Assembly (NCBI RefSeq): GCF_003031675.1
Contig: NZ_PYWX01000034.1
Coordinates: forward strand, 1 to 64,000
Direction: 5' to 3'
From: Pseudomonas palleroniana
GTDB taxonomy: Bacteria > Pseudomonadota > Gammaproteobacteria > Pseudomonadales > Pseudomonadaceae
DNA: 64,000 nucleotides
Numbering within the stretch: position 1 is the first letter of the stretch; every line of letters starts with the position of its first letter. Positions 26,720 through 35,242 of the stretch are shown here, piece after piece. Position numbers and translations under genes: made by a program. The notes beneath the pieces are model-generated. The model saw nothing but the letters and a program-made list of their open reading frames with translations. It made no database searches and was not told the DNA's origin.

Positions 26720-28489
26720 ATGAAAACTCAAACTCAAGTAGTGCTATGGAAAGCAAGTACCGCGCTGGCCCTGGTCATGGCGATGAGCCTTGGCGGCTGC
26801 AGCAGCGGTGGCGGCGGCCATCACAGCAGTGTGGCGGCGTCTTCCCCGGATGCGGGTGCGGGAAGTGGTAGTGGAGGCACAGGTGGCGGTAGTGGGACTG
26901 GAAGCGGCACTGGCGGTACCGGCGGTGGCACTGCTGGCACTGGCGGCGGCACTGACGGTACCGGCGGTGGCACTGCTGGCACTGGCGGCGGCACTGACGG
27001 CACCGGCGGCGGCACTGACGGCACCGGCGGTGGCACTGCTGGCACTGGCGGCGGCACTGACGGCACCGGCGGCGGTACTGGCGGCATCGGCGGTGGCACT
27101 GCTGGTACTGGCGGCGGCACTGGCGGCACCGGCGGTGGTACTGGCGGCACCGGCGGTGGCACTGGCGGCACCGGTTCGACAACTACCCCGCTGGTCACAG
27201 GCCAGATCGCAGGCACGCTGGGCACTACCGTCGGTAACGTCGGTGCTGCCGTCGGCGATCTTGGCTCGACACTCAACGGCGTCCCCGTCGTCGGTGTCAC
27301 GGCCGGTGGCCTCGTCACCGCGACCGGCAATGCCGTCACCAGCATCGGCAGCGGCGTGACCAATGGCCTGGGTACCCTGGGCACCAACAGCAATGCGCTG
27401 GGCACCACCGTCGCCGGCATCGGTACTGGCGTGGCCAACCTCGGCACCGGCGTGTCGAACACCGGCAGCACCCTGGGCACCACGTTGGGTGGCGTGCCAG
27501 TCGTCGGCGGGTTGACCGGCGGCGTCGGCACCGCAGCGGGGGGGCTGGTGAGTAACGTTGGCCAAGCCGTGACCATGCTCGGCGATACCCTGAGTACCGC
27601 CAGCACCACCGGACCACTGGGCAGCGCAACCAACACCCTGAGCAGGAGTGCACTGGTACCGGTGGTTTCCCTGGTGGAAAACACTACTGGCAACCTCGGT
27701 AGAGCTACCGGCCTGGGCACTCCGCTCAACGGCCTGCTGAATCAAGTCGGCTCGACCGTTACTGGCGTGGGCGGCCAAGTCGCCGGTGCCGGCGGCGCAG
27801 GCAACCCTGTCACCACGGCGGCCGGCGGCGCGCTGGCCAGCGTCGGTGGCGTGCTCAACCAGTCAGGTGGCTATGTTGCGCCCGCCGGCGGTGCCGCAGC
27901 TCCCGGCCTGCCGGAACTGGTCGGCGGTGTAGTCGCCAACGTAGGTAGCGGCCTGACGGCCGGCAGTACTAACGGCACAGTCGGTACTGCGGGTGTCACC
28001 GGTGGGGCACTGGGCAATACCGTGGCCTCGCTGGGCACTGTCATCGGCGGCACCGGCGTCGCCAATACCGCCCCCACGACGCCAGTCGCAGGCTTGGCGA
28101 CCAACGTCGGCACAGCGCTGGCCCCGGTCACCAACGGCGTCACCAGCCTGACGCAAAACGTCGGCACCACCACCGGCATCGGCGCTCCAGTCAACGGTCT
28201 GGTCACCCAGGTCGGCGGCGCTGTCAGCAGCCTGGGCACCAACCTGACCACCGCCAACGCCAACCCGGTCACCAACGCCGTGGGCACGACGGTAACGTCG
28301 CTCGGCAACACCGTAGGCTCAGTGGGTGGCTTGGTCACCGGCGGAACCGGCAGCACGGGTGGCGGCCTGCTCGGTGGCTTGAACGTCGGCGCCAGCACCA
28401 CGACCAACACCTCGGTCAACGGCAGTGCCACCACCGGGACAACGGGTGGCCTGGGAGGCTTGCTGAACGGCGTGACCGGCACACATTAG
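26720..28489 (+). CDS. Gly/Thr-rich repeat lipoprotein, putative surface protein
   Basis: A 589-residue protein starting at the ATG at 26720 after AAGGGAA (a GTG 18 bases upstream is less likely). Residues 1-26 form a lipoprotein signal peptide ending at Cys27 in LGGC. Residues 68-151 are twelve perfect or nearly perfect seven-residue repeats GGGT-x-GT (x is A, D or G). The remaining 430 residues are low-complexity, built from G, T, V, N and A with recurring GVPVVG, NGL and VGxxVxxLG elements. The whole protein lacks cysteine after the lipobox. Databases tend to call such proteins collagen-like, but the repeat is not Gly-X-Y. No enzyme domain is visible. It is followed by a terminator and then by a TpsB-type transporter gene, which may handle its export. 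Its job, perhaps adhesion or matrix, is inference. Confidence 0.75.
   Translation: MKTQTQVVLWKASTALALVMAMSLGGCSSGGGGHHSSVAASSPDAGAGSGSGGTGGGSGTGSGTGGTGGGTAGTGGGTDGTGGGTAGTGGGTDGTGGGTDGTGGGTAGTGGGTDGTGGGTGGIGGGTAGTGGGTGGTGGGTGGTGGGTGGTGSTTTPLVTGQIAGTLGTTVGNVGAAVGDLGSTLNGVPVVGVTAGGLVTATGNAVTSIGSGVTNGLGTLGTNSNALGTTVAGIGTGVANLGTGVSNTGSTLGTTLGGVPVVGGLTGGVGTAAGGLVSNVGQAVTMLGDTLSTASTTGPLGSATNTLSRSALVPVVSLVENTTGNLGRATGLGTPLNGLLNQVGSTVTGVGGQVAGAGGAGNPVTTAAGGALASVGGVLNQSGGYVAPAGGAAAPGLPELVGGVVANVGSGLTAGSTNGTVGTAGVTGGALGNTVASLGTVIGGTGVANTAPTTPVAGLATNVGTALAPVTNGVTSLTQNVGTTTGIGAPVNGLVTQVGGAVSSLGTNLTTANANPVTNAVGTTVTSLGNTVGSVGGLVTGGTGSTGGGLLGGLNVGASTTTNTSVNGSATTGTTGGLGGLLNGVTGTH
26921..27172 (+). repeat. 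Twelve tandem 21-base repeats in the lipoprotein gene
   Basis: Twelve copies of a 21-base unit (GGCGGCACTG-type, coding GGGT-x-GT) without gaps. Because the unit is a multiple of three, copy-number change would lengthen or shorten the protein without a frameshift. Confidence 0.85.
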
Positions 28490-28542
28490 AATTGCACCTG
28501 GCCGATTAGACGGCCTCCCCTCCAGCGCCTACGCTTGGTTGA

Positions 28543-28577
28543 GACGAGAGACCCTGAGTAAGTCTCTCGTCTTTTTT
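28543..28577 (+). terminator. Rho-independent terminator after the lipoprotein gene
   Basis: GACGAGAGAC and GTCTCTCGTC form a perfect 10-pair stem around a 9-base loop, followed by six T. It separates the lipoprotein and TpsB genes into different transcripts or allows only partial readthrough. Confidence 0.88.
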
Positions 28578-28674
28578 ATGGGCCGGCCTTGTCGAACAAC
28601 GCCTGGTCCTCCCGAACCGAGTCCCAGAACCCGGCGGGCCCGAGACGCTGCTGCAGTTGACCATGGAGTGTCCT

Positions 28675-30357
28675 ATGCGCGTGTTCACACCGTTGTTAGT
28701 CCTTTCCCTCAGTGCTTACGCCCAAGCCGAGAGCCTGCCCAACTTTCTCAACAGCAACGACACCATCCGCAACCTGCCGGTGCCCAACCTGCCCGCCGAC
28801 GCCTACCGACCGGTCACGCCCAAGACCCAGGTGCCGGAGGCACCCGTTTCCCAGGGCCAGCCTCTGTTGATGGACACCAAAATCACCATCCGCAAGTTGC
28901 AGATCGAGGGCGGCACGATATACCCGCTCGGCGAGACCGCCAAAGCCTACTCGGCGTTGATCGGCCATGAGACCAACCTGGCGCAATTGATCGAAGCCAC
29001 CCGCAGCATCACCCGTCGTTATCAAGAGGACGGTTACCTGCTGTCCTACGCCTTCCTGCCGCAACAGAACTTTGAAAACGGCCTGGTACGCGTAGTGCTG
29101 GTGGAGGGCTACATCAAGGACTACCAACAGAGCGGCGACATCGGTTCGGTGTCGGCCTATGTCGATAAACTGGCGAACAAACTCCTGGCCGAACGCCCGC
29201 TCACACGCAAGACGTTCGAGCGCTATACCACGCTCATGGGCCGTATCCCCGGCGTGACGCTGCAAGCGCAAGTACCGCCGCCGGGGACCACCGATGGCGC
29301 CGCGCACATGGTGATCCAGGCCAGCCGCAAACCCTTCACCACCAGCATGAGCCTGGAGGAAGACAACCGCAGCGGCACCCAAGCGTTGCTCACCGCCACC
29401 AGCAATGCCCAGACATCCATGGGCGAACAGCTCAACGTCAGCGGCCTGTTCCCGCCCGGCGACGACAAAAAGCATTATTACCGCGTGGGCTACAGCCAGT
29501 TCATCAATGCCGAAGGCAGCCAGCTTGTGCTGGGGGCCGAACGTTATCGCGCCGACCCCAAAAGCAATATCCAGCTGGACGGCGGCTTCGAGCTCAAGCC
29601 GCACCAGTCGATCGATCGCTACACCATCGGCCTCAGCCACCCACTGATCGCCTCGCCCACCGAATCCTTGACCCTGGGCGCGCGCCTGTATGCGGTGGAC
29701 CAAACCACACGCTATCAACTGGTGGGCTACCCCAACCGCTTCGATATCGAAACCAACCTGCGCGCGCTGGCGTTCGAAGGTGACTGGCGCAAGGCCGACG
29801 CCCGGCAATTGCGCATCCTCAGCGCCGGTCTGTATCAGGGTATCAACGGCCTGCGCGCCAGGACGCACAGTGATCTGACCAGTACCACGCCTGACCTCGA
29901 CTTCTTCCGCCTGCGCCTCTCCGGCGTGCAGAGCGACAAGTTCTTCGATAACTGGCAAGGGGTACTGTCGGGCGCGTTCTACTGGAGCGATGCCACCCTG
30001 CCCGACAGCGAACGCGCCACCTTCGGCGGGCAGAACTTCGGCCGTGGCTACCCTGACGACCAGGCTTCCGGTGACAAGGGTTGGGGCGTGGCGTACGAGG
30101 TCAACTACAGCTTCAACCGCGCCGGTGACTGGGTGAAGGTGCTGCAACCCTACGTTGTGCTTGATCGTGCCAAGACCTGGTTCAACACCCTGCCGGTCAA
30201 GGGCAACGACATGTCATCGGCGGCCGTGGGCCTGCGTTTTGGCGATAACAAGTACTACAACATCGCGCTGGAAGCCTCCAAACCCATGTCGGATATCGCC
30301 CTCGACAGCCTCAACCGGCGGCCGCGGTATACGCTGAGCTTCAGCTACCAGCTCTGA
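28675..30357 (+). CDS. TpsB/FhaC-type outer-membrane transporter
   Basis: A 560-residue two-partner-secretion transporter (ShlB/FhaC/HecB family). Signal peptide MRVFTPLLVLSLSAYAQA, then a POTRA region at about residues 65-140 (ITIRKLQIEGGTIYP) with YQEDGYLLSYAFLPQQ, and a 16-strand barrel. The conserved FGGQNFGRGY segment near the C-terminus is typical of the family, and the last residues (FSYQL) fit an outer-membrane C-terminal strand. The ATG at 28675 follows GGAG. Normally such a gene is paired with a large TpsA exoprotein. None is present; the only candidate partner is the repeat lipoprotein upstream, which has no TPS domain that I can see. Confidence 0.85.
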   Translation: MRVFTPLLVLSLSAYAQAESLPNFLNSNDTIRNLPVPNLPADAYRPVTPKTQVPEAPVSQGQPLLMDTKITIRKLQIEGGTIYPLGETAKAYSALIGHETNLAQLIEATRSITRRYQEDGYLLSYAFLPQQNFENGLVRVVLVEGYIKDYQQSGDIGSVSAYVDKLANKLLAERPLTRKTFERYTTLMGRIPGVTLQAQVPPPGTTDGAAHMVIQASRKPFTTSMSLEEDNRSGTQALLTATSNAQTSMGEQLNVSGLFPPGDDKKHYYRVGYSQFINAEGSQLVLGAERYRADPKSNIQLDGGFELKPHQSIDRYTIGLSHPLIASPTESLTLGARLYAVDQTTRYQLVGYPNRFDIETNLRALAFEGDWRKADARQLRILSAGLYQGINGLRARTHSDLTSTTPDLDFFRLRLSGVQSDKFFDNWQGVLSGAFYWSDATLPDSERATFGGQNFGRGYPDDQASGDKGWGVAYEVNYSFNRAGDWVKVLQPYVVLDRAKTWFNTLPVKGNDMSSAAVGLRFGDNKYYNIALEASKPMSDIALDSLNRRPRYTLSFSYQL

Positions 30358-30362
30358 CGATC

Positions 30363-30494
30363 GTAGTGAGCGGGCTTGTCCCGCGCTGGGTGGCGAAGCC
30401 GCCTCAAAGCCAGCCAACTCGGTTTTTCTGAAATACCGTGGCGTTATTGTTGGGGCTGCTGCGCAGCCCAGCGCGGGGCGAGCCCGCTCACTAC
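30363..30494. repeat. REPIN, first of a tandem pair
   Basis: Begins GTAGTGAGCGGGCTTGTCCC and ends with the matching inverted arm. It starts 5 bases after the TpsB stop. A near-identical copy follows 50 bases later. Together they fill the 316-base gap between tpsB and the response regulator gene; I see no gene in it. Confidence 0.85.
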
Positions 30495-30544
30495 AAGGCG
30501 AGGGGACCGACCAAGCGCACCCGGACAGAGCTCTGGCAATAATT

Positions 30545-30677
30545 GTAGTGAGCGGGCTTGTCCCGCGCTGGGTGGCGAAGCCGCCCCAAAGCCGGCCAAC
30601 TCCGGTTTTTCTGTAATACCGTGGCGTCCTTGTTGGGGCTGCTACGCAGCCCAGCGCGGGGCGAGCCCGCTCACTAC
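30545..30677. repeat. REPIN, second of a tandem pair
   Basis: A close copy of the element at 30363-30494, including the inner CCGGCCAACTC-like and GGGGCTGCTACGCAGCCC segments. Its right-hand end (CTAC) supplies the TAG stop codon of the convergent response regulator gene. Confidence 0.85.
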
Positions 30678-31081
30678 AAGGGGTGTTTGATCAGGGGGAA
30701 GAGGTTGTTGAGGGTATCGATCAAGCGCACCAGGTAGATGGGCTTGCGAAACAGATCCAGCACCTGCAAACGCAGCATATCGCTGACATCATCCATCTGG
30801 GCATGCCCCGACATCACGATCACCGGCAAGTGCTGGCGCTCGGTGTGTTCGCGCAAGCGCTTGATCAGTGAGATACCGCTTTCCTCGGGCATGCTCAGGT
30901 CGGTGATCACCAGGGCGATGTCCGGGTTCAGGGTCAACTCCTGCAAGGCGAGGGTGACGGAGGTGGCGGTAAAGCAAACGAAGCCCTCGTTCTCCAGCGA
31001 CTCGGCCAGTTCTACGAGGGCATCTTCTTCGTCGTCCACCAACAGGATTTGTTGGCGAAAAGGTGCAGTTGCAGCATTCAT
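30674..31081 (-). CDS. Stand-alone response regulator receiver protein
   Basis: A 135-residue single-domain receiver with no output domain: acidic pocket LLVDDEED, phosphoacceptor Asp61 in VITDLSMPEES, MSGHA and Lys113 in LFRKPIYLVRL. It lies 58 bases downstream of the two flp genes on the same strand and may be cotranscribed with them. Single-domain receivers act as phosphate relays or by protein contact. PprA, a few kilobases away, is a possible kinase partner (inference). The TAG stop is inside the adjoining REPIN, so the C-terminus may have been set by that insertion. Confidence 0.8.
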   Translation of the reverse strand: MNAATAPFRQQILLVDDEEDALVELAESLENEGFVCFTATSVTLALQELTLNPDIALVITDLSMPEESGISLIKRLREHTERQHLPVIVMSGHAQMDDVSDMLRLQVLDLFRKPIYLVRLIDTLNNLFPLIKHPL

Positions 31082-31139
31082 GGGTACTACCTAGCGTTGC
31101 CAAACAATGACGTGTGTACTCACCGATGCTGTCTGAAGC

Positions 31140-31328
31140 TCAGGTTATCGCGGTCGTGATTTTAGCAATGAACGTCGTGATCTGCGGCCCCAGGGTCGCC
31201 CCCGCCGCCAGTACGACCAGCGCCACGATAGCCACGAGAATGAGGTATTCAATCGCCGTAGCGCCGTCTTTTCGATACAACAGCAATAGTAGCTGGTCAC
31301 GCACTCTTATCAACAGATCAAGGACCAT
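31140..31328 (-). CDS. flp: Flp-type IVb pilin (second copy)
   Basis: A 62-residue prepilin of the Flp family. The processing site is the conserved G-ATAIEY motif (cleavage after Gly, with Glu at +5), followed by a hydrophobic helix LILVAIVALVVLAAGATLG. The leader is basic (YRKDG). FppA is the expected peptidase. AGGAGA precedes the ATG. It lies 36 bases after a paralogue. Confidence 0.9.
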   Translation of the reverse strand: MVLDLLIRVRDQLLLLLYRKDGATAIEYLILVAIVALVVLAAGATLGPQITTFIAKITTAIT

Positions 31329-31364
31329 AGCACTTCTCCTCAGTCGCAGGATACGGTCTGGAAC

Positions 31365-31553
31365 TCAGGTCAGGGCAGTGTTGATTTTACCGAAGAAGGT
31401 CGTGATTTTAGGTCCCAGGGTTGTCCCGGCAGCCAGGATCACCAGGGCCACGATGGCTACCAGAATCAAGTACTCAATCGCCGTAGCACCGTCTTTGCGC
31501 TGAAAAAGCAACTGAAGTTGAATATGAAGTTTTACCAACAACTCAAGGATCAT
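31365..31553 (-). CDS. flp: Flp-type IVb pilin (first copy)
   Basis: A 62-residue Flp prepilin, about two-thirds identical to the next gene and with the same GATAIEY processing site and hydrophobic segment. AGGAGA lies before the ATG in nearly the same context as its paralogue, which points to a tandem duplication of gene and leader. It is divergent from the rcpC-tadD operon. The pilin is assembled into a thin pilus by the Tad machinery encoded next door. I cannot say which copy is the major subunit. Confidence 0.9.
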   Translation of the reverse strand: MILELLVKLHIQLQLLFQRKDGATAIEYLILVAIVALVILAAGTTLGPKITTFFGKINTALT

Positions 31554-31601
31554 CGTACTTCTCCTCAGGCGCTGGGCGCCTTATCAGCACGCCGCACGGT
31601 A

Positions 31602-31673
31602 ATTGCGATGTGCCATCTGAGCATTGTCAACAAACCCGAGCCTCACAACTGTAAGAACTGATTAATCACAAAG
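31602..31673 (-). promoter_or_regulatory. Putative flp promoter with activator-like direct repeat
   Basis: Minus strand: -35 TTGACA (31625-31630), 17-base spacer and weak -10 CGCAAT (31602-31607). Just upstream lies CCTCACAACTGTAAGAAC (31641-31658, plus strand) with a second CACAA at 31667. The two CACAA cores are 23 bases apart, echoing the pprB upstream repeat. The gap 31554-31886 holds no gene; it is the divergent flp/rcpC control region. Confidence 0.4.
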
Positions 31674-31886
31674 TAGGGGGTTACTTTATTGACGCCTTAA
31701 TTCCGTGGTTTTCAACGTCATCCCGCCCTTCGCACAAGAAAACTTGCTGTCAGTAATGGCATTTTGTCCTAGCTGAACTACCTTCAAATAGCGAAATAGT
31801 TAGTCACAGGTTCATAGCAGCCGCGTTGCGAAATTAGCCCGCTCGGAGAGACGGGTGTGTCGTGCAACAGCAAAGGGAGCGCCGTC

Positions 31887-32816
31887 ATGAACACGCGTCT
31901 GAGCATGGTGTTGGCCGGGGTGCTTCTGCTCGGTGCGCTGTTTGCCGGTTATTGGGGATTGGTCCTGAGCCGGGCGCCCGTACCGGCACCGCCTCCCCCG
32001 GTCCCCCAAGCAGCACCTGTCGAAAAAGCCGTTACCGTGGTGGAAGACCAGACCCGCCAACCGGTGGTGGTACTGGCCCGCGACATCCCGCCCTTTGCGC
32101 CCCTGAGCGCCGCCGATCTCGCGGTGGAAAAACTGCGCACCGTACCGGCCGGCAGCATGAGCAGCGTCGACCAGGCCATCGGCCGCACGCCTTGGCGAGC
32201 CCTGCGGGCAGGCACCTGGTTGAATGAAGACAGTTTCACCCCAGGTGGCCCGCTGGCGCGAATGATTCGCCCCGACGAACGCGCCCTGGCCGTAGCCGTG
32301 GATGAAGTGATTGGCGCCGCCGGCCAACTGAGCCCCGGCGATTATGTGGACGTATTGCTGTACCTGCGCCAGGACGCCGCCAACCTCGAACAATCGGCCC
32401 AGGTGGTGGTGCCCGCCATGCGTTTGCTCAGCGTCGGCGATCAAATGGGCTTGAGCAATGATGGCACCCCAGCCTCCCCGCCTGCGCTCACCGCCGAGGA
32501 ACGAGCCCAGCGTCGCGGCCCGCCACGCACCGTGGTGCTGGCGGTGCCCGAGGCCCTGCTGAGCCGCCTGATGCTCGCCACTCAAGCCGGCACTTTACGC
32601 CTGGCAGTACGCAGTGCCGACGAACGTTTACTGGGCCAATACTGGGCCGGCGAAAGCGATGTGCCGGGCAAAGTGCAAAGCGCCAACCGCGACCTTTATC
32701 AGTTCACGCAACTGGCCTTCGCCCAAGCGCCGAAAAAACTCGTCCAGGGCAGCCCGCGTCGCACCGGTATCGAGGTGATCCGCGGCAATCAAGCCACCCA
32801 ACAAACGCCTGACTGA
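31887..32816 (+). CDS. rcpC: Tad pilus assembly protein RcpC/CpaB
   Basis: A 309-residue protein anchored by one N-terminal membrane helix (VLAGVLLLGALFAGYWGL), with a SAF domain (VVVLARDIPPFAPLSAADL) and the CpaB-type domain (ALAVAVDEVIGAAGQLSPGDYVDVLL). It is thought to help the secretin RcpA assemble or to gate it. The ATG at 31887 follows GGGAG. It is the first gene of the operon rcpC-rcpA-tadZ-tadA-tadB-tadC-tadD. Confidence 0.87.
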   Translation: MNTRLSMVLAGVLLLGALFAGYWGLVLSRAPVPAPPPPVPQAAPVEKAVTVVEDQTRQPVVVLARDIPPFAPLSAADLAVEKLRTVPAGSMSSVDQAIGRTPWRALRAGTWLNEDSFTPGGPLARMIRPDERALAVAVDEVIGAAGQLSPGDYVDVLLYLRQDAANLEQSAQVVVPAMRLLSVGDQMGLSNDGTPASPPALTAEERAQRRGPPRTVVLAVPEALLSRLMLATQAGTLRLAVRSADERLLGQYWAGESDVPGKVQSANRDLYQFTQLAFAQAPKKLVQGSPRRTGIEVIRGNQATQQTPD

Positions 32817-32831
32817 ACAAGGATGCCCTGC

Positions 32832-34052
32832 ATGAACCGACGTTTCGCACCCGTGTTCACGCTGAAAATCGCCTGTGCCCTGCTGCTGTCGAACCTGTCC
32901 GTGGAACTGGCCGTGGCTGCCCCCGGCAATTGCGCCAGCCTGGGTCAACTACCCGCCGCCCTGTCGGTCGGTGAAGGCTTGCAACAGGAACTGCAATCAC
33001 CGGTAGCCATCACCCGCCTGGCGATTGGTGACCCGAAAATTGCCGACGTCCACCTCAACGGCGACCGGGGTTTCCTGCTGACCGGCGTCGCCTCCGGCAC
33101 CACCAGCCTGATGGTCTGGACCGCCTGTTCGAACACGCCGCGCCAGAGCATGGTGTTCGTCAAGGGCAAGGCCATCTCGGCGCTGACCAGCCTGTCATTG
33201 TCGCCATCGGAAGATCCCTTGCTGCCCAGCCAGGTACAGACCGACATCCGTTTTGTCGAGGTCAGCCGCACCAAGCTCAAGGAGGCCAGCACCAAGATTC
33301 TGGGCAGTGGCAAGAACTTCTTCCTGGGCAGCCCCAACCTGCTATCGCCCTCCGAAGGTGTCTTCAAACTGCCGGTGAGCCCCGACAACTTCAATATCGG
33401 GTTTGGCGGGGGGCGCGTATCCGCGATGATCAATGCCCTGGAAAGCAGCGGGTTCGCCTATACCCTGGCACGTCCAAGCCTGGTGGCCATGAGCGGCCAG
33501 AGTGCGACCTTCCTGGCGGGCGGCGAGGTACCGATCCCGGTGCCGAGCAGCGCCAGCAACAACATCTCGATCGAATACAAAGAGTTCGGCATCCGCCTGA
33601 CCTTGACCCCGACCGTGATCGACCGTAGCCGGATCTCCCTCAAAGTCGCACCGGAAGTCAGTGAGCTGGACTACACCAACGCGGTGGTCATCGACAATAT
33701 CAAGGTCCCGGCCCTGACCATTCGCCGCACGGACACCAGTGTGTCCCTGGCAGACGGCGAAAGCTTCGTGATCAGCGGGCTGATCAGCAGCAGCAACACC
33801 ACCAGCATCAGCAAGTTTCCCGGCCTGGGTGACATCCCGATCCTGGGTGCGTTCTTTCGCGATTCCAACATCAATCGCCAGGACAAGGAACTGCTGATGA
33901 TCGTCACCCCGCACCTGGTGCAGCCGTTGGCGGCCAATGCCCAGTTGCCGTCCTTGCCAGGCGAGAAACTGCGGAACTACGACCCGAACTGGTATCGCCT
34001 GTACTTCCTGGAAAACGGCAACTTCGACCGACTCAACGGACTGTCCCAATGA
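32832..34052 (+). CDS. rcpA: Tad pilus secretin RcpA/CpaC
   Basis: A 406-residue outer-membrane secretin. Signal peptide ends near AVAA; an N-terminal BON/pilus-assembly domain (GEGLQQELQSPVAITRLAIG) is followed by the secretin core: TDIRFVEVSR, EVPIPVPSS, YKEFGIRLTLTPTV and SDGESF-like LADGESFVISGL. It forms the outer-membrane channel for the Flp pilus. The ATG at 32832 has AAGGA at good distance. It overlaps tadZ by four bases. Confidence 0.92.
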   Translation: MNRRFAPVFTLKIACALLLSNLSVELAVAAPGNCASLGQLPAALSVGEGLQQELQSPVAITRLAIGDPKIADVHLNGDRGFLLTGVASGTTSLMVWTACSNTPRQSMVFVKGKAISALTSLSLSPSEDPLLPSQVQTDIRFVEVSRTKLKEASTKILGSGKNFFLGSPNLLSPSEGVFKLPVSPDNFNIGFGGGRVSAMINALESSGFAYTLARPSLVAMSGQSATFLAGGEVPIPVPSSASNNISIEYKEFGIRLTLTPTVIDRSRISLKVAPEVSELDYTNAVVIDNIKVPALTIRRTDTSVSLADGESFVISGLISSSNTTSISKFPGLGDIPILGAFFRDSNINRQDKELLMIVTPHLVQPLAANAQLPSLPGEKLRNYDPNWYRLYFLENGNFDRLNGLSQ

Positions 34053-35242
34053 GCGATAGCCTGAGCCAGACGTTCCTGGCAATCACGCGCAACACCACCG
34101 ACCTGGAATGGCTGCAGGGCGCACTGGCACCGCTTGGCCAAGTGGTCAGCGCCGGCAGCGGCACCTTGGACGAACTGCTCGCGCTGGTCGATGTGACCTT
34201 TGCCGGCCTGGTGTTTATCGGCCTTGACCGTGAACACGTGGTGGCCCAAAGCGCCTTGATCGAAGGCGCCCTGGAAGCCAAACCGATGCTCGCCATCGTC
34301 GCCCTCGGTGACGGCATGGACAACCAGTTGGTACTCAATGCCATGCGCGCCGGCGCGCGGGATTTTGTCGCCTACGGCTCGCGCTCCAGCGAAGTGGCCG
34401 GGCTGGTAAGGCGCCTGAGCAAACGCCTGCCGCCGGTCACCACCAACACCCAGCTGGGTGGCCTCAGCGTGCTGTATGGCACCCAGGGCAATGCCGATGG
34501 CGCACTGTTGGCCAGCCACCTGGCGCTGGTCGTGCAAAAGAGTGGTCAGCACACCTTGCTGCTGGACCTGGGCCTGCCCCGAGGTGACAGCCTGGCGCTG
34601 CTGGGGCTGGAAAGCTCGTTCCATTTCGGCGATGCCCTGCGCCACCTGCGACGGCTGGACACGACCCTGATCAACAGCGCATTCACCAGCGCGCAAGACG
34701 GCCTGCGCATCCTGGCCTACGCCCCCAACGATGAGCCCCTGGAGCGCACCAGCGCCGCCGAGTTGTACATGCTGCTCAGCGCGTTGCGCCAACATTTCCA
34801 GCACATTGTGGTGAACCTGGTTGGCCAACCGGACAGCGAAGCCCTGCGCACCTTCGTCAGCCATTGCGACAAGCTGTTGTGGTACACCGACCAGAGCGTG
34901 CTGGACTGCCGACGTAACCTCGCGGTGCTGAACCTGTGGCGCGAAAAGGGCATGAAGCTGGAGCACGCCAAACTGTTGGTCGACAGCTACCTCAAGAGCT
35001 GTGCACCGGACGCCGAAACCCTGGGCAAAAGCTTCGGCCTGGAGGTGATTGCCGTGCTGCCGCTGAGCCCGGACGTGCGCCTGAATGCAAAAAACCAAGG
35101 CCAGACCTTGTTCGCCCTGGCGCCACGCGAACCCCTGACCCAGGGTCTGAAAACCCTCGGGGAGCGCCTGGCAAAACGTTCGGCAGGCAACGAACAACCC
35201 TCCAACAAATGGCTTGATCGCCTGCTGAGAGCCGGCAAATGA
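34049..35242 (+). CDS. tadZ: Tad pilus localisation protein TadZ/CpaE
   Basis: A 397-residue MinD/ParA-like protein. The N-terminal about 120 residues resemble a receiver domain without the phosphoacceptor aspartate; the rest resembles a deviant-Walker ATPase. The P-loop region reads VLYGTQGNADGALLA and lacks the expected lysines, so ATP hydrolysis is doubtful, as in several TadZ proteins. It is thought to place the Tad machine at the pole. It overlaps both neighbours by ATGA junctions. Confidence 0.85.
   Translation: MSDSLSQTFLAITRNTTDLEWLQGALAPLGQVVSAGSGTLDELLALVDVTFAGLVFIGLDREHVVAQSALIEGALEAKPMLAIVALGDGMDNQLVLNAMRAGARDFVAYGSRSSEVAGLVRRLSKRLPPVTTNTQLGGLSVLYGTQGNADGALLASHLALVVQKSGQHTLLLDLGLPRGDSLALLGLESSFHFGDALRHLRRLDTTLINSAFTSAQDGLRILAYAPNDEPLERTSAAELYMLLSALRQHFQHIVVNLVGQPDSEALRTFVSHCDKLLWYTDQSVLDCRRNLAVLNLWREKGMKLEHAKLLVDSYLKSCAPDAETLGKSFGLEVIAVLPLSPDVRLNAKNQGQTLFALAPREPLTQGLKTLGERLAKRSAGNEQPSNKWLDRLLRAGK

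Noticed and set aside
28696..30147. 483-codon open frame antisense to the TpsB gene
   Set aside because: Shadow frame; composition and lack of a ribosome-binding site give no support.
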